DNA of 64,000 bases from Niabella yanshanensis (GCF_034424215.1 NZ_CP139960.1:1860001-1924000); one strand, 5' to 3'. Positions 9,264-18,175 are shown, counted from the stretch's first letter. Notes: a model not told the origin generated them from the letters alone. Program-made: numbers and translations.

Positions 9264-12200
9264 ATGTTTGGTTTCCTATCAAAAATTTTCGGGGGCAGTA
9301 AGTCAGAGAAAGACACTAAAAAACTTCAGCCGGTTATTGAAAAAGTAAACAGCTTTTTTAGTCAGTACCAGTCTTTAAGCAATGATGAGCTTCGTTATAA
9401 AACGCAGGAGTTCAGACAAAGAATTAAGGAACGTCTCAATAAAATTGACGAAGAAATCAATACCCTGAATGCCAGTGCAGAAGCATTGTCTCACGAAGCA
9501 TTACAGGAAAAGGATAATATATACAAACAGGTAGACGACCTCAAAAAAAATCGGGATAAAGAAATCGAAGCGGTACTTGAGGAAATAATGCCGGAGGCCT
9601 TTGCAGTAATGAAGGAAACAGCGCGAAGGTTTAAAGAAAATGAAAAAGTGGTAGCCAAAGCTACTGATCTTGATCGTGAATTAAGCGTAAAGAGCGAGTA
9701 CATTACTATTGATGGCGATAATGCCATATTTAATAACAGCTGGACTGCAGCCGGCAACACCGTAAACTGGAACATGGTACATTACGATGTACAGTTAATA
9801 GGGGGCGCTGTTTTACATAGCGGTAAAATTGCCGAGATGGCTACAGGTGAAGGTAAAACGCTGGTATCTACCCTGCCCGCCTACCTGAATGCCCTGGCCG
9901 GGGAAGGTGTACATATTGTAACGGTGAACGATTACCTGGCACGTCGGGACCAGGAATGGAACGGCCCTATTTTCGAATGGCTCGGTCTGAGAGTAGATTG
10001 TATTGATAAGCACCAGCCTAATACCGCAGCCCGGAGAAATGCATACCTCGCAGATATCACATATGGTACCAATAACGAGTTTGGTTTCGATTACCTGCGT
10101 GACAACATGGTGCATACCGCCGATGAAATGGTACAGCGTAAGCACCATTATGCCATGGTAGATGAGGTAGATAGTGTTTTAATTGATGATGCACGTACAC
10201 CATTGATCATAAGCGGGCCTGTTGACAAAGCAGACGACCAGCAATATCATATTCATAAACCACGTGTACAGCAATTATTTATTGAGCAGGAGCGTATCGT
10301 AAGAAACGCTTTAAATGAGGCGAAGAAGTTAATTGAAAAAGGTGAAGATGATCCCAAAACAGGAGGGCTTCATTTGTTCCGTGCGTTCAGGGGCTTACCT
10401 AAGTACAATCCGCTTATTAAGTTCTTAAGTGAACCCGGCATCAAAGTAAAACTTCAAAAAGCAGAAAATTACTACCTGCAGGATCAGGAGCGTAATATGC
10501 ATATCATTGATTCAGAATTATTGTTCAGAATCGATGAGAAAAACAAATCGGTAGATCTCACCGAGAAAGGCCTGGGAACTATTACCCGCTCAGGAGAAGA
10601 TCCCGATTTTTTTGTGCTCCCGGACATCAGCGTAAGCCTTGCTGACATAGAAAAAAGTGATGTACCGGCCGAAGAAAAATTAAGACAGAAGGAACATATT
10701 CTTAATGATTATTCACAGAAAGCTGACCGTATCCACTCGGTACAACAATTACTGAAAGCCTATGCCCTGTTTGAAAAAGATGTAGAGTATGTGGTAATTG
10801 ACGGGGCTATCAAAATTGTAGACGAACAAACAGGCCGTATTATGGATGGCCGCCGTTACAGCGATGGCTTACACCAGGCACTGGAAGCCAAGGAGAATGT
10901 GAAAATTGAGGCGGCTACGCAAACTTATGCAACGGTTACGCTTCAAAACTTTTTCCGTATGTATCACAAACTAGGTGGTATGACGGGTACTGCCGAAACA
11001 GAAGCTGCAGAGCTTTGGAGTATTTATAAACTGGATGTAGTAAACATTCCTACCAATGTTCCTATCATTAGAGATGACAAACAGGATCTGGTTTATAAAA
11101 CCAAGCGTGAGAAATACAAGGCCGTAATCGATGAAATTGAAGTATTGAGAAACGCGGGTCGCCCGGTACTGGTAGGTACTACTTCTGTTGAGATAAGTGA
11201 GCTCTTGGGGCGCATGCTGCAACAAAAGAAAATCCCGCACAATGTATTAAACGCCAAACAACATGCCCGTGAAGCCAGCGTTGTTGCTGAAGCAGGATTG
11301 GCAGGCGCAGTAACCATTGCCACCAACATGGCGGGTCGGGGTACCGATATCAAACTGGGCCCAGGTGTAAAAGAAGCAGGCGGTTTAGCCATTATTGGTA
11401 CAGAGCGGCACGAAAGCCGCCGCGTTGACAGACAGCTTCGTGGTCGTGCCGGTCGCCAGGGAGACCCGGGTAGTTCGCAGTTTTATGTATCGCTTGAGGA
11501 TGACCTGATGCGTATGTTTGGTAGTGACCGTATTGCGGGCATGATGGACAAACTTGGTTACAAAGAAGGCGATGTCATTCAGCACAGTATGATCAGCAAC
11601 TCTATTCAGCGTGCGCAGAAGAAAGTGGAAGAAAATAACTTTGGTATCCGTAAGAGATTGCTGGAGTATGATGATGTGATGAACAAACAGAGAAATGCTG
11701 TTTACGAAAAAAGAAATCATGCTTTGTTTGGAGAGCGCCTTTCACTGGATATTGACAGCGCCTTCTCAATAGTAGCAGAAAGCGTGGTTAATTCTTTTAA
11801 AGAGCAGGACGATTACGAAGGGTTTAAGCTGGCATGTATTGTAAACTTTGGTATGGATACCGCTATCACCGCTGATGAGTTTAACGCTACTTCGGAAAAC
11901 AAACTGATTGATAAATTATACGAAGAAGCTACACAACGTTACAACCGGCATACAGAAGCGATTGGCCAGAAAGCAATACCCGTATTTAAGAATATTCGGG
12001 CAACGCAAGGCCCTCATATCGAAAACGTGGTGGTACCATTTACAGATGGCCGCAAAGGCATCAACGTTCTCGCACCTTTAGATAAAACGGTTGAAACCAA
12101 CGGACAGGCACTTGTGGCTAACATGGAAAAATCTATTACCCTGGCGGTGATAGATGATGCATGGAAAGAGCATCTGCGTGCAATGGACGATCTGAAGCAA

Positions 12201-12590
12201 AGCGTACAAACAGCCTACCTGGAGCAAAAAGATCCATTGGTAATTTACAAAGTAGAAGCCTTCCAGTTGTTTAACAACATGACCACTACTTTGAACAAGG
12301 ATATTATATCCTTCCTTACACAGGCTAATTTACCGGATCAGCAGGAAAGCAATGAGATAAAAGAAGGTCGCCAGGAGAAAACAGACTTAAGTAAATTAAG
12401 CGCTAATAAAGATGAGATCGATGCAGCTGGCGATGATTATGCCGCTAATGAAAATGATTATTTCGATCCGTCGGCACCGCCTGTAAAACAAGAGCCTGTG
12501 CGCGTTGGGCCTAAAATAGGACGTAATGACCCCTGCCCTTGCGGTAGCGGAAAAAAATTCAAGCAATGCCATGGCAAAGGCGCAGAATAA
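9264..12590 (+). CDS. secA: preprotein translocase ATPase SecA
   Basis: SecA drives export of unfolded preproteins through SecYEG. The 1108-residue product is long, as in other Bacteroidota. In order: N-terminal DEAD-like motor with Walker A MATGEGKT, Walker B VDEVDSVLIDDARTPLIISG, the preprotein cross-linking domain (about residues 260-480), NBD2 with TNMAGRGTDIKLG and RQLRGRAGRQGDPGSS, helical scaffold and wing, then an acidic linker and the C-terminal zinc-binding tail GRNDPCPCGSGKKFKQCHG that contacts SecB and lipids. An extra coiled segment near residues 45-85 (RIKERLNKIDEEINTLN...) widens the N-terminus. A strong terminator follows, so it is probably monocistronic. Confidence 0.98.
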   Translation: MFGFLSKIFGGSKSEKDTKKLQPVIEKVNSFFSQYQSLSNDELRYKTQEFRQRIKERLNKIDEEINTLNASAEALSHEALQEKDNIYKQVDDLKKNRDKEIEAVLEEIMPEAFAVMKETARRFKENEKVVAKATDLDRELSVKSEYITIDGDNAIFNNSWTAAGNTVNWNMVHYDVQLIGGAVLHSGKIAEMATGEGKTLVSTLPAYLNALAGEGVHIVTVNDYLARRDQEWNGPIFEWLGLRVDCIDKHQPNTAARRNAYLADITYGTNNEFGFDYLRDNMVHTADEMVQRKHHYAMVDEVDSVLIDDARTPLIISGPVDKADDQQYHIHKPRVQQLFIEQERIVRNALNEAKKLIEKGEDDPKTGGLHLFRAFRGLPKYNPLIKFLSEPGIKVKLQKAENYYLQDQERNMHIIDSELLFRIDEKNKSVDLTEKGLGTITRSGEDPDFFVLPDISVSLADIEKSDVPAEEKLRQKEHILNDYSQKADRIHSVQQLLKAYALFEKDVEYVVIDGAIKIVDEQTGRIMDGRRYSDGLHQALEAKENVKIEAATQTYATVTLQNFFRMYHKLGGMTGTAETEAAELWSIYKLDVVNIPTNVPIIRDDKQDLVYKTKREKYKAVIDEIEVLRNAGRPVLVGTTSVEISELLGRMLQQKKIPHNVLNAKQHAREASVVAEAGLAGAVTIATNMAGRGTDIKLGPGVKEAGGLAIIGTERHESRRVDRQLRGRAGRQGDPGSSQFYVSLEDDLMRMFGSDRIAGMMDKLGYKEGDVIQHSMISNSIQRAQKKVEENNFGIRKRLLEYDDVMNKQRNAVYEKRNHALFGERLSLDIDSAFSIVAESVVNSFKEQDDYEGFKLACIVNFGMDTAITADEFNATSENKLIDKLYEEATQRYNRHTEAIGQKAIPVFKNIRATQGPHIENVVVPFTDGRKGINVLAPLDKTVETNGQALVANMEKSITLAVIDDAWKEHLRAMDDLKQSVQTAYLEQKDPLVIYKVEAFQLFNNMTTTLNKDIISFLTQANLPDQQESNEIKEGRQEKTDLSKLSANKDEIDAAGDDYAANENDYFDPSAPPVKQEPVRVGPKIGRNDPCPCGSGKKFKQCHGKGAE

Positions 12591-12597
12591 AATTGCA

Positions 12598-12628
12598 AAG
12601 TCCCTTCACTCCGAAGGGACTTTTTTTA
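12598..12628 (+). terminator. rho-independent terminator after secA
   Basis: A 10-bp perfect stem AAGTCCCTTC/GAAGGGACTT with loop ACTCC leads into a T run, starting 8 nt after the secA stop. Confidence 0.9.
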
Positions 12629-12675
12629 TGGAAATCTATTTACTGACGCATCTGTGAATAAACGACTAATGTCTT

Positions 12676-13449
12676 ATGAGAGCCCTGCTGTTACTATTTC
12701 TTTTTCCTTTTTTCGGGCAATGCAGGAATTACTGCAGTTCCGGGACGTATCCCACAGCTCACGACACCACTGATACTCTTTTCTGTGTTTTGTCCGCCAG
12801 GGCTGCCCGGGCAGCTACCCTGCTTGCACAAACGGCCAGTTATGATAATGCTGTTGCCTCCATCAGGAAAGCACAGGCCATCGATTTTAAAGAGCATGTG
12901 GTTTCTTTCGGGAAAGATTCAACCGGGCAAGTGATCCATTCTCTGACAGGCACAGGCAATATCAATAATGGTTATATCCCTGCTATTAATAATCGATTGG
13001 CAGACATACATATCCACACCAATGAGCAACCACCATCCACCGGCGACCTGTATGGATTTATTGATCAGATCACAACTGACACCAGCTATATCAGATATAT
13101 TATAACTCCTATGGGCACCGAATACGCCCTGGTGCTACTTAATAAAAAAGAAGCGCTAAGCTTTAATATCTCTTACGCCCGAAGAGCAGGCATTAAACAA
13201 ATTCAGTCTGATGGTGCCGCTGTTATTTATCAGCCCACATTTCCCCCGCAATTGGTAGACGAGTTCAATGAATTAAGATCCTGGAACCACGCGACGCATG
13301 AAGCGGCACTGGCATTTTTGCTTAAAAAGTATAAAGCGGGGATAGCATTACTAAAACAAAACACAGGTGGCCACTATACCGCGCTTGATGTAGTAGAAAA
13401 AAAAGATAAACAAGGAGATAAAACTTATCTTCTTTCCCACTGTCCTTAA
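12676..13449 (+). CDS. secreted or lipid-anchored protein with a JAMM-like metal motif, function unknown
   Basis: The 257-residue product starts with a hydrophobic signal sequence (MRALLLLFLFPFFGQC) whose Cys16 could be a lipobox, although FGQC is not canonical. Residues 110-124 read ADIHIHTNEQPPSTGD, which fits the JAMM/JAB metallopeptidase pattern HxH-x6-SxxD (His112, His114, Ser121, Asp124). A hydrophobic strand (YALVLLNKK) follows, as in JAB folds. The remainder is unrecognised. If real, the domain would be a periplasmic zinc isopeptidase or amidase, or an inactive relative. It is placed between the secA terminator and the cyd promoter, probably on its own. Confidence 0.7.
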   Translation: MRALLLLFLFPFFGQCRNYCSSGTYPTAHDTTDTLFCVLSARAARAATLLAQTASYDNAVASIRKAQAIDFKEHVVSFGKDSTGQVIHSLTGTGNINNGYIPAINNRLADIHIHTNEQPPSTGDLYGFIDQITTDTSYIRYIITPMGTEYALVLLNKKEALSFNISYARRAGIKQIQSDGAAVIYQPTFPPQLVDEFNELRSWNHATHEAALAFLLKKYKAGIALLKQNTGGHYTALDVVEKKDKQGDKTYLLSHCP

Positions 13450-13485
13450 CCAAAATACCGGATCACAAAACACCTGTCCGTTATA

Positions 13486-13503
13486 TTGTAATAACAATTA
13501 CAA
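13486..13503 (+). promoter_or_regulatory. perfect Crp/Fnr-type palindrome upstream of cydA
   Basis: TTGTAAT-AACA-ATTACAA is a perfect 7-4-7 inverted repeat, equivalently TGTAA-N6-TTACA, the spacing typical of Crp/Fnr family operators. It lies 12 nt upstream of the -7 element TACCTTTG (13515-13522), where a -33 element would be, and no TTG -33 is correctly spaced. This suggests activator-dependent transcription of cydAB. Confidence 0.6.
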
Positions 13504-13514
13504 CGGATCTGCCG

Positions 13515-13522
13515 TACCTTTG
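13515..13522 (+). promoter_or_regulatory. -7 promoter element for cydAB
   Basis: TACCTTTG followed by CAGCC, 30 nt before the chosen cydA ATG. Same context as the secA -7 element. Confidence 0.6.
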
Positions 13523-13551
13523 CAGCCGATAACTTATTCTTGTCTAAATCC

Positions 13552-14898
13552 ATGCTTACTATGGATGATTTTCTGGCGGCTCGTTCGCAAATGGCGCTTT
13601 CTCTTGGCTTTCACATCATTTTTGCATGTATCGGGATGATCATGCCTTTCTTTATGGCAGTGTCTCATTACAAGTGGTTAAAAACAGGTGACACTACCTA
13701 TCAGAATGTAACCAGGGCCTGGAGCCGGGGTGTTGCCATATTTTTTGCAACAGGTGCAGTTTCCGGCACTGTTTTGTCTTTTGAGCTGGGCTTATTATGG
13801 CCGGAGTTTATGAAACATGCAGGCCCTATCTTCGGCATGCCTTTTTCTTTGGAAGGAACGGCCTTCTTTATCGAAGCCATTGCATTAGGTTTTTATTTAT
13901 ATGGATGGAATCGCTTTAACAGGTGGTTTCATTGGTTTACCGGTGTGGTGGTAGGGCTAAGCGGCTTGGCTTCGGGCATACTTGTGGTGGCAGCCAACGC
14001 GTGGATGAATAGTCCAACAGGATTTGAATACGTAAACGGACAATATATCAACGCCGATCCTATAGCTGCCATGTTTAACGATGCCTGGCTTTCTCAATCT
14101 ATACATATGGTGTTGGCGGCTACCGTAGCCACCAGCTTCGCTGTAGCCGGTGTGCATGCCCTGATGATACTAAAAGGAAAGAATACACAGTTTCATACAA
14201 AAGCATTTCGGATTGCGGCCGTATTTGCTGCAGTCAGCGCCATTCTGCAACCATTGAGCGGAGATTTTTCAGCCAAGGATGTAGCGAAAAGACAACCTGC
14301 AAAACTGGCTGCCATGGAAGCTCATTTTAAAACAGAAGAAAAAGCAGCATTGATCATAGGCGGTGTTCCGGATGAAAAAACCGAAACCGTAAAATATGCA
14401 TTAAAAATACCGGGAGCCTTAAGTTTCCTGGCCCATGGCGATTTTAATACTGAAGTAACAGGCCTGGATAAAATCCCCAAAGATGAACGGCCTCCCGTTG
14501 CAATAGTACATTACTCTTTCCAGGTCATGGTAATGCTGGGTGTGGCAATGATGCTCATCGCCCTTCTGTATCTGTTCATTTTATGGAGAAAGAAAAACTG
14601 GCTTCAAAAAAGATGGCTGTTAAAGATGTTTGTACTCGCTATCCCGGCAGGATTTATTGCTGTGGAAGCCGGGTGGATGGTGACTGAGGTAGGAAGACAA
14701 CCGTGGATCATGTATGGCTTTATGCGCACGGCTGATGCGGTTACTCCCATGCCGGGCATTATCTATTCGTTTTATATTTTCACTGCAGTTTATCTTTCCC
14801 TGAGCATTATTGTAATGATATTGCTGTACCGGCAGGTAAAAATGGTGGGTGCTTTATACGATACTCCCGCAAACCAATCATTACCCGATAACCATTAA
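13552..14898 (+). CDS. cydA: cytochrome bd quinol oxidase subunit I
   Basis: CydA carries hemes b558, b595 and d of the high-affinity bd oxidase, which oxidises quinol and reduces oxygen at the inner membrane. The 448-residue product has about nine helices. Visible landmarks are His21 in LGFHIIFACIGM, GTVLSFELGLLWPEFM, the second His in QSIHMVLAATVA, a short Q-loop region, and the Met/Glu region GWMVTEVGRQPW with YGFMRT. An in-frame TTG at 13540 is less likely than ATG 13552, given the -7 element at 13515. cydB starts 8 nt after the stop. No cydX-type peptide is visible after cydB. Confidence 0.97.
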   Translation: MLTMDDFLAARSQMALSLGFHIIFACIGMIMPFFMAVSHYKWLKTGDTTYQNVTRAWSRGVAIFFATGAVSGTVLSFELGLLWPEFMKHAGPIFGMPFSLEGTAFFIEAIALGFYLYGWNRFNRWFHWFTGVVVGLSGLASGILVVAANAWMNSPTGFEYVNGQYINADPIAAMFNDAWLSQSIHMVLAATVATSFAVAGVHALMILKGKNTQFHTKAFRIAAVFAAVSAILQPLSGDFSAKDVAKRQPAKLAAMEAHFKTEEKAALIIGGVPDEKTETVKYALKIPGALSFLAHGDFNTEVTGLDKIPKDERPPVAIVHYSFQVMVMLGVAMMLIALLYLFILWRKKNWLQKRWLLKMFVLAIPAGFIAVEAGWMVTEVGRQPWIMYGFMRTADAVTPMPGIIYSFYIFTAVYLSLSIIVMILLYRQVKMVGALYDTPANQSLPDNH

Positions 14899-14906
14899 AG
14901 GATTTT

Positions 14907-15914
14907 ATGATTTACGTAGTAATGGCATATTTATGGGCTTCAGTTTTACTGTACGTATTAATGGGTGGAGCTGATTTTGGCGCCGGTGTGCTGGAGTTTC
15001 TCTCCACATCGAAAAGTAAAGACAGTACCCGTAAAGTAATGTACAGAGCCATAGGACCTATTTGGGAAGCCAATCATATGTGGCTGATTATTGCTATTGT
15101 AATACTTTTTGTGGGGTTCCCGGTCATTTATACCACCATGTCGGTCTATCTCCATATTCCTTTAACCATCATGCTGCTGGGCATTATTGCCAGGGGCACA
15201 GCTTTTACTTTCAGGAACTACGACGCTGTAAAAGATAAAATGCAGGTAGTGTATTCCAAAACCTTTATGTACTCCAGTATCATCACTCCGCTGTTCTTAG
15301 GCATCATTGCGGGTAGCGCTGTATCGGGCAGGATAGATCCCGGCGCTGCTAATTTTTTAGATGCCTATATTTTCAGCTGGCTGGCGCCATTTCCCGTTGC
15401 CGTTGGAATTTTTACCGTCACCATCTGTGGTTTCCTGGCAGCTATATTTATAATTGGCGAAACAAGATCTGAAGAGGATACAAAACGTTTTGTTACTAAA
15501 TCAAAACATATGAGCATTGCGGCCCTGGCAGCCGCAGCACTAGTATTTATAGCAGCCCGGGTAGAAGATATCCCGCTGGAACACTGGCTTTTTGGAAATC
15601 CTGTAAGTATCATTTGCGTAATATTAGCTATCATATCCCTGGTATGGATGTGGGCCTCTTTATTTACCAGGCAAACCAAACTGATCAGGGTAATTGCCGG
15701 CGCCCAGGTATCTCTGTTACTGGTTGCTATCACCTACGAGCATTACCCCGTATTAGTCAACCTGAAAAATACGGAGGGACTATCTTTATTGGCACAGCAG
15801 GGAGCAGAAAAGACCATCAGGGCGCTGGGCATAGCATTGCTTGCGGGAAGTGTTTTAATATTACCCTCCTTGTTTTACCTGTTATATAGTTTTTCTAACC
15901 GCGCAGAGGAATAA
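14907..15914 (+). CDS. cydB: cytochrome bd quinol oxidase subunit II
   Basis: CydB is the second membrane subunit of the bd oxidase, stabilising the heme subunit CydA. The 335-residue product has eight to nine helices with the family start YVVMAYLWASVLLYVLMGGADFG, the GPIWEANHMWLI motif and FPVIYTTMSVYLHIP. It is co-transcribed with cydA, from which it is separated by 8 nt. Nothing unusual is visible. Confidence 0.96.
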   Translation: MIYVVMAYLWASVLLYVLMGGADFGAGVLEFLSTSKSKDSTRKVMYRAIGPIWEANHMWLIIAIVILFVGFPVIYTTMSVYLHIPLTIMLLGIIARGTAFTFRNYDAVKDKMQVVYSKTFMYSSIITPLFLGIIAGSAVSGRIDPGAANFLDAYIFSWLAPFPVAVGIFTVTICGFLAAIFIIGETRSEEDTKRFVTKSKHMSIAALAAAALVFIAARVEDIPLEHWLFGNPVSIICVILAIISLVWMWASLFTRQTKLIRVIAGAQVSLLLVAITYEHYPVLVNLKNTEGLSLLAQQGAEKTIRALGIALLAGSVLILPSLFYLLYSFSNRAEE

Positions 15915-15978
15915 GCCTTTAACAAACAATTATTGGAGGACCAGGTTACCTGCATATACATAACCCTTACATTTATAT

Positions 15979-16695
15979 ATGATTACCCGCTATATACTTA
16001 CATTTTGCCTGCTAATGGCCATGCTACCGCTTGCCGCACAAAAAACAGTAAAAGGAAGAGTGAATAATTTTACTTACGATACGATATCCCCCCTGCCCCA
16101 CGCTACTGTAACTAATATTAGCCGTAGCTCATCTGTATCAGCCGACAATAGCGGTTATTATATTATAAGGGCTAATGAAAATGACAGCCTGGTCTTTTCT
16201 TTCAATGGCTATATCAGCGATACAGTCCGGGTTCAGGAACAGTTTTTTATATCCGGGTATGATGCTGCGCTCATTGAAAGAGCTGCATTTTTAAGCGGGG
16301 TGACAGTTATGGCTGATTATCGCAGAGACTCTATCCGTCGACGGCAGGAATATAGCTATGCCTATGAAAAACCATTGGGAATAACAGGTGGTCATACGCC
16401 CTCTGCCGGAGCAGGCATTGTATTAAGTCCGTCCAGTATATTTTCAAAGGAGCGTAAAGCCAATAAGAGACTGAAGGCGCGGTTACTAAAACAGGAAGAA
16501 GATGCTTATATCGACTATGTATTTTCTCCAGGCTGGGTAGGCTCTTTAACAGGCCTTAAAGACGGAGCGCTTGAGACATTTATGAACCGGTACAGGCCCT
16601 CTTACGAATTCTGCCGGCAACGTGACAGGGCTGAAATGATCACTTATGTTAGTGATAAATTCAAGGAGTTTCAAAAGGCTAATGCGGTAAAATAA
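15979..16695 (+). CDS. secreted protein with carboxypeptidase-like regulatory domain
   Basis: The 238-residue product has a signal peptide (MITRYILTFCLLMAMLPLAAQ) followed by a CarboxypepD-reg-like beta sandwich (KTVKGRV...PLPHATVTNISRSSSVSADNSGYYII...DSLVFSFNGYISDTV), the module often found at the start of TonB receptors. No plug or barrel follows. The C-terminal half is basic and helical (KERKANKRLKARLLKQEE). It is probably a periplasmic or outer-membrane-associated protein of unknown role. It lies 64 nt after cydB and might be read through from it, but a functional link to the oxidase is not supported. Confidence 0.75.
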   Translation: MITRYILTFCLLMAMLPLAAQKTVKGRVNNFTYDTISPLPHATVTNISRSSSVSADNSGYYIIRANENDSLVFSFNGYISDTVRVQEQFFISGYDAALIERAAFLSGVTVMADYRRDSIRRRQEYSYAYEKPLGITGGHTPSAGAGIVLSPSSIFSKERKANKRLKARLLKQEEDAYIDYVFSPGWVGSLTGLKDGALETFMNRYRPSYEFCRQRDRAEMITYVSDKFKEFQKANAVK

Positions 16696-16701
16696 CCCAA
16701 T

Positions 16702-16731
16702 AAAAAAAGGTGAGCGCGAGGCTTCACCTTT
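16702..16731 (-). terminator. terminator for the minus-strand lipoprotein gene
   Basis: On the minus strand a stem AAAGGTGA(A)/TCACCTTT with a 9-nt loop is followed by a run of T (A at 16702-16708 on the plus strand). It sits between convergent genes and may act weakly in both directions. Confidence 0.7.
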
Positions 16732-16758
16732 ATCAAAACATAACCAAAAAATACTTGA

Positions 16759-17328
16759 CTATTTTTTAAGATCTTCTTTTACTTCGTTCGCTTTATCACC
16801 CACTTTACGGGCTCCTTTCTTTATTGCCTGACCTACATCTTCCGCTGTTTCTTTGGTAGCATCGGTAGCCTTTTCTACTCCTTTTTTAGTAGCATCATAA
16901 CCTTTTTCTACAGCATTACCTGTAGCTTCGGCTGCGTTCGTCACACCCCTTTTCGTAGCGTCCCATGCATCTTCTACTGCTGCACCCGCCCTGTTGAAAA
17001 ACAAACCTGTTTTAGTTACCCTTTCGCCGTCTTCCAGGACGATGGTTCTGCCGTTCTGGTCAACAATTTCACCGTTCTTTTTAACGGTAACTCCATTGTC
17101 CAATACCAGGTCTTTTTCAACTGCAACCCAGGCACCATTGGTGTATACAACCAACTGACCGTCTTTTCTAATGACATCGCCTTCTTTATAATCCGAGAAG
17201 GTTTCTGCTACCGGTAATGTATCAACAGGAGTAATTGCAACGGTGTCATTCGCTTCAGTTTGATTAGCTTCATTGTTACATGCAACAGCTATCGAAGCTA
17301 CTGCAGCTGCCAGTAATAGTTTTTTCAT
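16759..17328 (-). CDS. lipoprotein with DUF6799-like and LEA-like helical repeats
   Basis: The 189-residue product has a lipoprotein signal (MKKLLLAAAVASIAVAC, Cys17), then a region resembling DUF6799 (GDVIRKDGQLVVYTNGAW...VTVKKNGEIVDQNGRTIVLEDGERV). The C-terminal third contains amphipathic LEA-like repeats of Ala/Thr/Lys (WDATKRGVTNAAEATGNAVEKGYDATKKGVEKATDATK). It is likely anchored in the envelope. LEA-like repeats are associated with desiccation or envelope stress in other systems, but the function here is unknown. The mRNA leader contains a 7-bp hairpin (17345-17368). Confidence 0.8.
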   Translation of the reverse strand: MKKLLLAAAVASIAVACNNEANQTEANDTVAITPVDTLPVAETFSDYKEGDVIRKDGQLVVYTNGAWVAVEKDLVLDNGVTVKKNGEIVDQNGRTIVLEDGERVTKTGLFFNRAGAAVEDAWDATKRGVTNAAEATGNAVEKGYDATKKGVEKATDATKETAEDVGQAIKKGARKVGDKANEVKEDLKK

Positions 17329-17344
17329 TTGTTTAAGTTTGGTT

Positions 17345-17368
17345 CCGGTGATGACTTACATTCACCGG
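17345..17368 (-). repeat. inverted repeat in the lipoprotein gene leader
   Basis: CCGGTGA and TCACCGG form a perfect 7-bp stem with a 10-nt loop, 16 nt upstream of the ATG at 17328. There is no T run, so it is not an obvious terminator; a leader stem or operator are both possible. Confidence 0.45.
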
Positions 17369-17399
17369 AGGTAGTTAAAAATAAGGAATATATATGACA

Positions 17400-17420
17400 A
17401 AAGCGGCCCAAAACCGCTTT
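17400..17420 (-). terminator. probable terminator after the Gly-zipper lipoprotein gene
   Basis: Minus-strand stem AAAGCGG/CCGCTTT with a 7-nt loop, followed by TTTTG, 14 nt beyond the stop of the gene ending at 17434. Confidence 0.6.
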
Positions 17421-17433
17421 GCCCTAATGCATA

Positions 17434-17973
17434 CTAATAACCATTCCTCTGCCTTTCTTTCTTATCTACGATAGCACCCACACCCGCGCCGGTTGCTGCT
17501 CCTATAACACCACCTACAACACCCCCACCTAACCGGTTCTTTTTGTTAGCCACCGCTCCGATCACCGCACCTGAAGCCGCGCCTACGATAGCTCCTTTAG
17601 CAGTATGACTCATTCCCTTCCTTTGAGGAGCGGGGGCCGGGGCAGACGCAGTGCCTGAACCTGATGAGTTGCTGCTTCCGCTGCTGCTGCCGCCACTACT
17701 TCTATACACTCTGTTTCCTGATCTCGAACTACTTGAAGCGGAAGATTTTCGTGTAGCAGCAGCTGCTGCTGCGGCGTTGTTCTCCAGTTCTTTTTCTGCT
17801 TCAATTTTTTCACGTATTTCACTTTCCATTTTCCATTTTTGATACTCAGCTAATCCAAGAGTATCCTGTACCTGTGCAGCACCGGCCTCAGCATCTTTTT
17901 TCCTGCTGGTGCAAGACGTGATGAAGAAGGTGAATAATATTGCTGCTATTAATACAATACTGAACTTTTTCAT
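17434..17973 (-). CDS. lipoprotein with Ser/Gly-rich linker and C-terminal glycine zipper (YMGG-like)
   Basis: From ATG 17973 the product has 179 residues: a lipoprotein signal (MKKFSIVLIAAILFTFFITSC), an Ala/Glu-rich helical segment, a long Ser/Gly/Pro low-complexity linker, and a C-terminal glycine zipper (GAIVGAASGAVIGAVANKK...GGVVGGVIGAATGAGVGAIVDKK). Glycine zippers of this kind insert in or associate with membranes. The frame extends 12 codons upstream, but that would bury the signal peptide. A companion lipoprotein gene lies downstream on the same strand. Function unknown. Confidence 0.8.
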   Translation of the reverse strand: MKKFSIVLIAAILFTFFITSCTSRKKDAEAGAAQVQDTLGLAEYQKWKMESEIREKIEAEKELENNAAAAAAATRKSSASSSSRSGNRVYRSSGGSSSGSSNSSGSGTASAPAPAPQRKGMSHTAKGAIVGAASGAVIGAVANKKNRLGGGVVGGVIGAATGAGVGAIVDKKERQRNGY

Positions 17974-18124
17974 AAAAAATAATTTTGTCTGGTAATAATG
18001 ATCTAACACCTAATAGACAAAAAATTATGCCAAAGAGGTTGGCCGCTAATTCTTAAAAAAAAGCCAATAGCCACAGACCATTGAAATCCAAAGCCAACTG
18101 AAGCTTCCGATTAATGGACTTTAA

Positions 18125-18153
18125 TAAAAAAGCCGTTTCTTACGAAACGGCTT
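18125..18153 (-). terminator. rho-independent terminator after nusG
   Basis: Minus-strand stem AAGCCGTTTC/GAAACGGCTT (10 bp) with a 4-nt loop, then five T. It lies 22 nt past the nusG stop and ends the tuf-secE-nusG unit. Confidence 0.88.
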
Positions 18154-18175
18154 AAACAAACTTTTATAAAACAGA

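Noticed and set aside
11385-11720. Long antisense frames within secA
   Set aside because: They lie wholly inside a strongly conserved gene and have no features of proteins; shadow frames of a GC-balanced coding sequence.
17640-17780. Repetitive Ser/Gly/Ala-coding stretch as a possible CRISPR or tandem repeat
   Set aside because: The repeats are codon-level low complexity within a lipoprotein linker and Ala run; spacing is irregular and no spacers exist.
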